Origin: Homarus americanus
Taxonomy: Eukaryota; Arthropoda; Malacostraca; Decapoda; Nephropidae
Length of the DNA stretch: 64,000 nt
Reading direction: 5' to 3'
Assembly: GCF_018991925.1 (NCBI RefSeq)
Contig: NW_024742403.1
Coordinates: forward strand, 1-64,000
The notes under the pieces are model-generated. The model did not search any database. It saw only the letters and a list, made by a program, of their open reading frames with translations, and had not been told where the DNA came from. Below are positions 54,697 through 64,000 of the stretch, one piece after another. How positions within the stretch are numbered: position 1 is the stretch's first letter; the number at the start of each line of letters is the position of its first letter. The translations under genes were made by a program, and so were the position numbers.

Positions 54697-57600
54697 CAGC
54701 AGAACAAGCAAGAGTGTAACAGCAACAGCAGTAAGAGTGTGACAGCAGCAGCAGCAAGAGTGTGACAGCAGCAGCAGCAAGAGTGTAACAGCAGAGCAAG
54801 CAAGAGTGTAACAGCAGCAGCAACAAGATTGTGGCAGCAGTAGCAGCAAGAGTGTGACAGCAGCAGCAGCAGGAGGAGTGTAACAGCAGAACAAGCAAGA
54901 GTGTAACAGCAGCGCAGAAGCAAGAGTGTGACAGCAGCAGCACCAAGAGTGTAACAGCAGAACAAGCACGAGTGTAATAGCAGCAGCAGCAAGAGTGTGA
55001 CAGCAGCAGCAGCAGGAGTGTAACAGCAGAACAAGCCAGAGTGTGACAGCAGCAGTAGGAGTGTGACAGCAGCAGCAGCAAGAGTGTGACAGCAGCAACA
55101 GCAGCAGCAGCAGTCAGCAGCAAGAGTGAGAGCAGCAGCAGCAAGAGGTAAATGCGCAGCAACAAGATTGTGACAGCAGCAGCAGCAAGAGTGTAACACC
55201 AAAACAAGCAAGAGGAACAGCAGCAGCAAGAGTGTGACAGCAGCAGCAGCAGGAGGAGTGTACAGTAGAACAAGAAAGAGGTAAAAGCAGTAGCAGCAGT
55301 GCGACAATAGCGCAGCAGCAAGAGTGCAGCGCTGAAGCGAGGAGGTAACAGCAGAACAAGCCAGAGTGTCACAGCAGCAGTAGGAGTGTGACAGCAGGGA
55401 GCAGTAAAGTGCGACAGCAGCAGCAGCAAGAGTGTGACAGCAGCTGTTAAAAGCAGGAGTGTAACAGCAGAACAGCCAGAGTGTCACAGCAGCAGGAGTG
55501 CGACAGCATGAGCAGCAAAAGCATGACAGCAGCAGCAGCATCGAGGCATCGTGGTGCAAAGCAGCAAGAGTGCGCATGCAGTTGCAGCAGCAGGAGGAGT
55601 GCAACGTTAAGAACAAGCAAGAGTGCGACAGCAGCAGCAGCAAAAAGCCTGACAGCTAACCAGCAGCAGGAGGATAGCTATGAGCTGCTAAAGTACGACA
55701 AGCGTTAAGTTGTAACGAGTGCGACTGTTAAGCAAGCAAAAAGCCTTGACGTTAACCGAAGCAGGAGTGACAGCAGCAGCAGCAGGAGCAGTACGTTGCT
55801 AAGCTGTTATGAGGAGGTAAATCGTTAAGAACAAGCAAGATGGACAAGCGTTGTTAAAAGCAAAAAGATCGACAGTAACCAGCACAGCAGGAGGGTGACG
55901 TTATGAGGAGCCAAGAAGCATGACAGCATTAACGAGTGCAACTGTTGCTGCTACAAAGCCTTACGTCAACCGCAGCAAGTGATGCATCAAGCTGCTGTTG
56001 CTATGAGAGCAACGTTGCTGTGTTAATGAGTGCGACCGCAGCGTTGCTGCGCTACGACTGTTGCTATGAGTGCGACAGCAGCAGTAGTTAAAGAAGTACA
56101 GCTGTTAAAAGCACCCAGAGCATGAAAGCTGTTACTGAAATGACATGACCAACAGCACCAGGAACATGACGGCAGCAGCAAAGCAGCTGTAACAGCAAAG
56201 CAAGAGGTGACACAGCAGCAGCAAGAGTGTGACAGCAGCAGCAGATGGAGTGCATAGCTGATGTTAGATTAAAGCGTGTGACAAAGCAGCAGCAGGAGGT
56301 GACAAAGCAACAGCAGCTATGATGCGCTGCTGTTGTTAAAAAGTGTGACATAAGCAGCAGCAAGAGTGTTACAACAGTAAGCAGGAGAAATGACAGCAGC
56401 AGGAGTGCGACAGCAGCTACAGCAGTAAGAACGTATCGTTAGCAGCAAGCGTTGAAGCAAAAAAGTGTGACAGCAGTAGCAGTAAGAGGCTGCAGCTGTT
56501 AAGCAGCAGCAAGAGAGTGTGACAAGCGTAGCAGCAAAAATGCCAAGACCTTAACAGAGCAGGAGCAGGAGGAGTGGGATGGAGCTGTTGCCAAGAGCGA
56601 CAGCAGCAGCAGGATGTGGCAGCAACAGCAGTGGTGAGCGTCGCTGTAGCAGCAGAGAAGGAGTGTGGCAGCAACAGCTGCAAGAGTGTAACAACAGCAG
56701 CAGCAGCAGCGAGAGTGTGACAGAAGCAGCAGCAAGAGGCAGACAGCAACAGCAGCAAGATGACACAGCAGCAAGAGGTAACAGCAGAACAAGCACAGTG
56801 TACAGCAGCAGCAAGAGTGTGACAGCAGCAGCAGCAGGAGTGTAACAGCAGAACAAGCCAGAGTGTGACAGCAGCAGTAGAGTGCGACAGCAGCAGCAGA
56901 AAGAGTGTGACAGCAGCAACAAGTTAAGCAGCAGCAGCAAGAGTGTGACAGCAGCAGCAAACAAGAGTGTGACAGCAGCAGCAAGAGTGTGAACAGGTGA
57001 CAGCAGCCGCAACAACAAGAGAGTGTGACAGCAGCAGCAAGAGTGCATGTAAAGCAGCAACAAGAGTGTGACAAGAGTGCAACAAGAGTGTGACAGCAGC
57101 ACAAAGAGTGCGACAGCAGCTAAGTTAAAGCGAATACAGTTGTTGTTAAATATGCGACGTTGTTGCGCAACAAGAGTGCATTGTTGTTGTTAAAGAGCGT
57201 GACGGTTGTTGCTAAACCAAGAGTGCGACAGCAGCGTTGTTAAGAGTGCGGACAGCAGCGTTGCTGTAAAGAGCGCATTGCTGTTGTTGTTAAAGCCTGA
57301 TTGCTAACCGTTAAGCAGTGATGCGATTGTTGCTGTTAAGCAGGCGCGACTGCTGTTGCTGCTGTTAATGAGCGTGACTGCCAAGGAAGGCGTCGATCGC
57401 CGTTATGATGCGACGTTGTTAAGGTTAAAGGGTGACGGGTTGCTGCTGTTAACGAGTACGAAAAGCCGTTGCGATGTTTAATGTCATAACCGCGAACATG
57501 ATCTGCCAGCAGCAAATCGCTGCTGCTGCTGGCAAGATGCGACCGTTGCTGGCAGCCAAAGAGTGCGACATCGCGCCGTTGTTGAAGACGGAGTGATTGT

Positions 57601-60600
57601 TGCTGTTAAGATTTATGCGATTGCGAGCGTTGTTATGAGCGTGACTGTTAAGCAGCTGCTGGTTATGATGCCGACGTTGTTGCTGCGCCGCGACATTGTT
57701 GTTACAGGAGCGTTACGTTAAATCGTTGTTAAGGAGAAAACGTGACGTTATGATGCGACAAGTTGCTGAAGCCAAGCGCGAACGTGACGTTGTTGCTAAC
57801 GTTGCCGTTAAGCTTGCTGCGACAGCAGTAGCAGTAAGAGGTTGCTGCTGTTGTTGCTAAGAGTGCGACTGCAGTAGCGCAACAGTTAAACGTGATCCCG
57901 GTAATGCGAGTTATGAGCAGGAGCGATGAGTTATTGTTAAAGAGTGCGACAGCTGTTGTTATATGCGCTGAACCGTTAAGTAGGAGGCCGCCGTTGCTGC
58001 TGCTAAAATGAGTGTGGCGTTTCGCCGCAAGAGCGTAACCGTTGCTGCTGTTGCTGTTTGAGAGTGCGACAGCTGCTGCAGTAAGAGGACAGTAACAGCA
58101 GCAAGAGTGTGACAAGTAGCAGCAAGAGTGTGACAGCAGCAGCAGTAAGAGTGCGTGACAGCAGCACGAGCGCGACAGTTGTTGCTAAATTGTTGTTGCT
58201 AGGTGGAGTGCGATTGTTGATGTCGCAGTTGTTAGAAAAGCTTGATGTTGGTTGTTGTTAAGCTAAAGAGTGTGGGTATGAACTGCAGCAGGAGTGCGAC
58301 AGCAGCAGCAGCAAGGCGTGAGCAGTTAAGCAGCACCAAGAGCGTACCTGAAGAACGCTTCAGAGTGGCCAGCTGTTAAGAGTGATGCGATGTTATGAGC
58401 AGCCAAAAGCATGATTGTTGCTGTTGCTGTTAACGAGTGCGTGACTGGCAGCAGCAAAAGCCTGATTGCTGTTGGCAACGAGGCGATTGCCAAACATAAG
58501 CTGCGCCATGACGTTGTTATGAGTGTGACAGTAGCAGCAGCAAGAATGTGACAGCAGCAGCAGCACGAGTGTGACAGCGGCAGCAGCAGGAAAAGTATGA
58601 AAGCTGCAGCAGTAGGAGTGTGACAACAGCAGAAACAGCAGCAGCAGGTGGAGTGTGACAGCACCAGCTGCAGCAGCAGGAAGCTTGACACAGCAGCAGC
58701 AGCAAGAGTGTGGCAGCAGCAGCAGGAAGAGTGCGATAGCAGCAGCAGTAAAAGTGTGACAGTAACAGCAGAAGGAAGAGTGTGACAGCAGTAGCAGCAA
58801 GGGTGTGACAGCAGCAGTAGCAAGAGTGTGAGAGCAGCAGCAGCAGGGGTGTGACACCAGCAGCAGCAAGAGGACAGCAGCAGCAAGAGTGTGACAGCAG
58901 CAGTAGCAGAAGTGACACCAGCAGCAGCAGGGGTGTGACAACAGCAGCAAGCAAGAGTGTGACAGCAGTAGCAGCAAGAGTGTGACAGGAGTAGCAGTAA
59001 GAGTGCGACGCTGAAGCAGCTGAGCTGTTAAGCAGCAGGAGTGTGACAAGCAGTAGCAAGATGTGACTCAGACAGCAAGAGTGCGATGAGAGCAGCAGCA
59101 GCAGGAGTGCGATGTTAAGCAAAGAGTGCGACTGCAGCAGCAAAGAGGTGATGTTGTTGCTAACAACAAAGAGTGACAGCAGAAAGAGATGCGACGTTAA
59201 GATGCGATTGTTGAGCAGCAACAAAGAGCGTGACGTTAAGCAGCAACAAGAGTGCGACGTAGCTGTTAAACAAGAGTGCGTGAAGTTGGTAAACAAGAGT
59301 GATAAGTTAAGCAAAGAGCGTGATTGCTGCTGGCAACAAGAGCGTGACAGCAGCAGCAACAAGAGTGTGACAGCAGCAGCAAGAGTGTGACAGCAGCAGT
59401 GTGACAGCAGCAGCAACAAGAGTGTGACAGCAGCAGCAAGAGGTGACAGTAGCAGCAAGAGGTGACAGTAGCAGCAGCAAGAGTGTGACAGCAGCAGCAA
59501 ATAAGAGTGTGACAGCAGCAGCAAGAGGTGACAGCAGCAACAAGAGGTGAACAGTAGCAGCAGCAAGAGTGTGACAGCAGCAGCAGCAAGAGTGTGACAC
59601 AGCAGCAGCAAGAGGTGACAGCAGCAGCAAGAGGTGACAGCAGCAGCAACAAGAGTGTGACTGCACAGCAACAAGAGTGGCAGCAGCAGCAAGAGTGGAC
59701 AGCAGCAGCAGCAAGAGTGTGACCGGTAGCAGCAGCAAGAGTGTGACAGCAGCAGCAAGAGGTGACAGCAGCAGCAAGAGTGTGACAGCAGCAGCAAACA
59801 AGAGTGTGACAGCAGCAGCAACAAGAGTGTGACAGCAGTAGCAAGAGTGTGACAGCAGCAGCAAGAGTGTGACAGCAGCAGCAACAAGAGTGTGACAGCA
59901 GCAGCAACAAGAGTGACAGCAGCAGCAAAGAGTGTGACAGCAGCAGCAAGAGTGTGACAGCAGCAAGAAGAGTGTGACAGCAAGAGTGCGACGGCAGTGT
60001 TGCCAAGAGTGGTGACAGCAGCAGCTAAAGAGCGTGACAAGTTGCTGTAAGCAAGAGCGCGACGGCTAAGGGCGAGTGCAGCAGTTGTGTATGAGTGGAT
60101 ATAGCTAGCAGCAGTGTGACAGCAGCCACAGCAGCAAAGTGTGTCAGCAAACCAGCTGTATGAGTTTTACGGCAGTAGCAGCAGGAGAGGACGGTGGCAG
60201 CAGCAGCAAGAGGTGACAACAGCAGCAGCAGCAATAGAGTGACAGCAGCGAAGCAAGAGTGTAACAACAGCAGCAGCAGCAAGAGTGACAGCAGCAGAAG
60301 AGTGTAACAAGCAGCAGCAGAGGTGTGACAGCAGCAGCAGCAAGAGTGTGACAACAGCAGCAGCAATAGTGTGACAGCAGCAGCAGCAAGAGGTAACAGC
60401 AGAAGCAGCAGCAGAGGTGCGACAGTAAGCAGAACACGAGTGACCGCAGCAGAAGCAGAAAGAGTGTGAGCTACACAGCAGCACTGCAAAGTGTGACGGC
60501 AGCAGCAGCAAAGTGTGTCAACAGCAGCAGCAGGAGTGTGACATCAGCAGCAGAGAAACAGCAGCAGCAATAGTGTGACAGCAGGAGCAGCAGGAGTGTG

Positions 60601-61955
60601 ACAGCAGCTGCAGCAAGAGTGTGATGTAGCAGGCATGTGACAACAGCAGCAGCAAAGTAGTGACAGCAGCAGCAGCAAAATGTGACAACAGCAGCAGCAG
60701 AGTGTGAAAGCAGGAGCAGCAGGAGTGTGACAGCACTGGCAAGAGTGTGATGGTAGCAGCAGGAGTGCGTTAAAAGATACAGGAGCGATTAAAGATGCGG
60801 ATGGCAGCAGTTGTTAAAAGTGTTAATGCAGTAGTTGTTGATGAGGACGCAGCTGCTGTTGTTGCTGTTGATGGAGCAGCTGTTGTTAAAAGATGCGACA
60901 GCAGTTGTTACAAAAGGTGACAAAATGTTGTTAAAGTATGCAGCAGTTAAATCGAAAGCGTTAACTATGCGACAACAAGCTGTTGCAGCCGCAAAAGTAT
61001 CAAAACATCAGTTATGATGATTACAGCAGCTGTTATAGGAGTGATTGCCAAACAAAGCTAAGAGTGAGCATGTTGCTGTTGTTGTTGTTGAGAACGCCAA
61101 TGCTGTTACGTTAAAGATGCTATCGTTGTTGCTGCTATGGGAGTGTCAGCAATGTTGTACAGCGCAGAAAGCCGCAGCAGTAGCATGATCGTTGCGAGCT
61201 GCAAAAAAATCCTGACAGCAGCGGCAGTGACGAGCATGTTGCAGCAGGAGTGATGGCAACCGTTGTTAAGCAAGAGTACATCGTTGTTGCTGAGGAACGC
61301 ATTGTTGTTGCTGAGTGCGACAGTTGTTGTTGCTAAAGAGTGCGACAGTTGCTGTTGCTGTTGAAGAGTGCGATATTGCTGTTGCTAAAGAGTGCGACCG
61401 CTGTTGCTGTTAAAGAGTGAGATTGCTGCTACAGCAGCAGAGTGCAGTTGCTGTTGTTAAAGAGTGACTGCTGTTGTTACAAAGAGCGCGACGTTGCTGT
61501 TACAAGAGTGTGACAGCGCTGCTGTTGCTAAAGAGCGTGACCGTTGCTGTTGCAAAGAGCAGTGACAAGCTGCTGTTGCTGCGAGCATGACGCTGTTGCT
61601 GCTAAGACCGCGACGTTGCTGCTATAGCAGGAACGACGTCACTGTTAAGCAAGAGTGCGACGCTGTTGTTGCCAAAGAGCGCACAGCTGCTGTTGCTGCT
61701 CAAGAGTGCTGCAGCAGCAGCAGCAGCAAAGAGGTGACAGCAGCAGCAGCAAGAGGTGACAGCAGCAGCAGCAGCAAGAGTGTGACAGCAGCAGCAACAG
61801 AGTGTGACAGCAGCAGCAGCAAGAGTGTGACAGCAGCAGCAGCAAGAGTATGACGGCAGTAGCAACAGGAGTGTGACGGCACAACTAGCAGCAGGAGTAT
61901 GACGGTAGTAGCAGCAGGAGTGTGACGGAAGCAGCAGCAGGAGTGTGACGGCAGC
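54697..61955. repeat. AGC-core/GAGTGTGAC array, right part
   Basis: Same family as the left part, with anchors GAGTGTGAC, GAGTGTAAC and GAGTGCGAC. Clean blocks (54.7-55.5, 56.4-57.1, 58.5-60.7 and 61.7-61.95 kb) alternate with disordered blocks (about 55.7-56.1, 57.1-58.1, 58.2-58.5 and 60.77-61.7 kb). In the disordered blocks the anchor is mostly kept as AGAGTGCGAC but the triplets become GTT and GCT and the junction becomes TTAAAGAG. The minus strand again shows long stop-poor frames (for example 58517-60040) that are repeat artefacts. The array ends at GACGGCAGCC. Confidence 0.93.
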
Positions 61956-62050
61956 CTGGTTGTCACAGTGATTTATGAGAGGCGACCACCCTCATGTTTA
62001 ACTAATATTGTTGGTTCAGAGGGAGTCTTGGTCCCTCCAACCCGGCACTC
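61956..62050. other. Spacer, no feature
   Basis: Short unique sequence between the AGC array and the next tandem repeat. Confidence 0.5.
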
Positions 62051-62300
62051 GCCTCCTATTGTCACTGTCTTCCTCCCGTCACTCTCCTCCACCCGTCACT
62101 CTCATCCATATGTCATTCGCCTCCACCCGTCACTTTCCTCCGCCAGTCACTCGCCTCCACCCGTCACTCCCCTCCAGCGGTCACTCACCTCCACTCATTA
62201 CTCACCTCCACCAATTATTCAACTTACTCTGCCACTCACCTCCGCCCGTCACTCACCATCACCCGTCACTCACCATCACCCGTCACTCACCTTCCTGTTG
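62051..62300. repeat. 15-16-bp imperfect tandem repeat
   Basis: Units close to CTCCACCCGTCACTC, with substitutions such as CACCATCACCCGTCACT near the end. About 15 copies. Pyrimidine-rich on the plus strand. Confidence 0.85.
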
Positions 62301-62332
62301 CCCACTTCCAGCTGTTCCTCATCTTCAACCGT

Positions 62333-62335
<3 letters not shown>

Positions 62336-62373
<38 letters not shown>
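62336..62373. repeat. (GT)n microsatellite
   Basis: About 18 GT units at the 5' edge of the RTE-like leader copy. Confidence 0.95.
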
Positions 62374-62375
<2 letters not shown>

Positions 62376-63258
62376 GGGTGGTGTAAAGCGTTTAGTGTGG
62401 CCGCATTGTGTTAGTGATAAAGTGCATGCACTGCTTGCAACCTCTTGCTTTCAGCTACCGCCACTGGCTAGCTCTCATTGTGAACAGGGAAGCTACTTTG
62501 CGTAAGTCTTCCTCGTGAAAACACACAGCAGAGGTTCTTGGAGTAGCAGTGGGCCCCAGAGGGAAGGAGCATAGGTCCACTGGCATGTGGACACATCCTG
62601 GCGCCTACCAACCATTGCCTCGCTGCCTTGTGGATTAACCGTTATAGGATGGCTAAGGGAGTAAACCCCGAACGAAATATCTGGGGTGGAGTCCCGCATC
62701 AGGCAAACATTCTTACAGTGTTCCAATAAGACCCCAAAGGCAGACTAGGCAGAAGAGGTGACTATCATGGGAACCCAACGACAACAGCTGCGGATGAAGG
62801 CAGTGCACGGACAGGCTACTAAGGTGAAACCCAACAAACGGGCAATCGGCAGTCCATTGCAACTCTATCTCTCCCTATCGTTGCAACTACTTGCACCACT
62901 GAATCAGAAAAATGGCGAGCCAAGACATGAGGCTGCAGTCTTCCCTCCTCCTTCACCATATAAATGAACTCGTGCACAGCCATCATCCAGCTCATCATAC
63001 TTCTCATTGTCATCAAAACTCTATCCCCCAAAAATTCTTATGGCGACAGACGAGTGGCGACGAGGACAAGCAGGGATGACAGCCGGGAGACTCTGGTCAC
63101 AACTCTGCACAAAGATGGCATAGATAAGATTGTCGTTTATGAACTGGGATCAAGGTAGCAGTGCAACCCTTTCCTGTCTGTGCGACTGAGCAACCCTTAC
63201 CAGGAGCCACTCTGCTCACCCCACACAGGGAGGGGGCTAGAAAGGGTGCCCTAAACAT
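62374..63258 (+). mobile_element. RTE-like LINE 5' leader, second copy
   Basis: Aligns with the reverse complement of 36304-37117 and 35665-35865, with no interruption at the site where the TTA element sits in the other copy. It ends after GGTGCCCTAAACATA at 63258, before any endonuclease coding sequence, and is followed directly by a different LINE's reverse transcriptase. Confidence 0.75.
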
Positions 63259-63299
63259 AACCTGGCTTAAGAACCAATTTAACTGGCAACTGTACCATG

Positions 63300-64000
63300 T
63301 CAGGTCATCATTTATGCCCACTTATTACTACCTGTTCTCCTACACATTTGTAACTCCTCCTTCACTAGTGGTGTCTTTCCGGATAAACTGAAAATTGCTA
63401 AAGTTCATCCAGCATATAAAAAATCTGGGAACAAAGGTCTCTTCAAGAATTACCGCCCCATATCAGTCCTCCCAGCCTTGAGTAAGATACTGGAGAAGTT
63501 AGCATGTAGTAGACTAAATTCCTTCTGCAATCCTAATAGCATCTTTACAGACTCCCAGTTTGGATTTAGAGCTAGAAGGTCGACTGAGAGTGCTCTGCTA
63601 TCCTTTACTAATGACATCTTAAATTCTTTTGATGACAGTAAGTTCACAGTCGGTATATTCTTGGACTTCTTTAAAGCCTTCGAAACTGTCGACCATACCA
63701 TCCTCCTTTCAAGCTTGAACATTACTGCGTTAGGGGCCTGTCCCACAATTGGTTTACCTCATATCTGTCCAACAGGATGCAGTATGTCTGCTATAATAAT
63801 CACCAATCTGACTCCTCGCCAATCTTGTATGGCGTCCCCCAAGGTTCCATTCTCGGTCGAGTACTGTTTTTGTTGTACATAAACGACATAGTCCACGCCA
63901 GCTCACTCATAAAATACAACTTATTTGCAGACGATAGTAATCTCTATGCCAGCAACTCAGACCTCCATTCCTTGATGAGAACTATGAACACTGAATTGAC
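63300..64000 (+). pseudogene. LINE reverse transcriptase, partial at window edge
   Basis: Reads FPDKLKIAKVHPAYKKSGNK, FKNYRPISVLPALSKILEKL, SQFGFRARRSTESALLSFTN, VGIFLDFFKAFETVDHTILL (motif A; the aspartate is kept), then after a frameshift near 63735 YGVPQGSIL-type sequence (near 63825), VLFLLYINDIVHASS and YNLFADDSNLYASNSDLHSL (motif C at about 63924). This is a CR1/L2-type palm. It is 5'-truncated at about 63300 and runs off the right end. It differs in sequence from the other palms in the window. Confidence 0.83.

Noticed and set aside
54680..60040. Other long minus-strand frames of 200-500 codons
   Set aside because: Same cause: continuation of the AGC-core array.

Overview
This is a repeat-dominated stretch of a eukaryotic nuclear genome. 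The mix of CR1-like, RTE-like and Jockey-like LINEs, tRNA-headed SINEs, PIF/Harbinger and hAT DNA transposons, solo LTRs, long TTA, TA and CA microsatellites and very large tandem arrays, with no bacterial signals, points to an arthropod and most likely a decapod crustacean. That placement is inference from repeat style, not from a marker gene. I found no intact host gene: every protein-like signal I recognise belongs to a mobile element and almost all are broken. Layout: 1-1150 is a decayed LINE with a C-terminal RNase H. 1958-13272 and 20984-21713 are one 29-bp minisatellite array (about 12 kb, roughly 400 units) split by a nested block. The splitter is a nearly full-length minus-strand CR1 LINE (13273-20983) that abuts the array at both ends inside the repeat unit. 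It carries three further insertions: an LTR-like piece (14020-14627), a 558-bp DNA transposon with an 8-bp target duplication (15755-16312) and an internally deleted PIF/Harbinger element (18309-20927). The Harbinger element in turn contains a tRNA-derived SINE (19581-19978). From 21.7 to 29 kb there is little coding signal: a 23-bp tandem repeat, a solo LTR (23766-24376), a TTA-rich interspersed element, a 36-bp repeat, and a decayed hAT transposase next to a 216-bp hAT-type MITE. From 29.2 to 48.4 kb is a graveyard of LINEs: a young Jockey-like element (about 29.85-33.61 kb) with one frameshift and one stop in ORF2; an RTE-like endonuclease and its 5' leader; a LINE with a 3' hairpin (37.4-40.4 kb); a second solo LTR (41250-41917); a decayed CR1; a tRNA-Arg-like pseudogene; and three same-strand 5'-truncated copies of a reverse transcriptase family with a C-terminal zinc knuckle. 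From 48.4 to 62 kb is a giant array built on an AGC-rich core plus a GAGTGTGAC anchor, interrupted at 51246-54696 by a composite insertion that includes an LTR-retrotransposon protease remnant. The last 2 kb hold a short tandem repeat, a GT microsatellite, a second copy of the RTE-like 5' leader, and the start of another LINE reverse transcriptase running off the window. The genes do not form a pathway. The scientific content is the order of insertions, readable from target-site duplications, and the structure and probable sequence quality of the two giant arrays.
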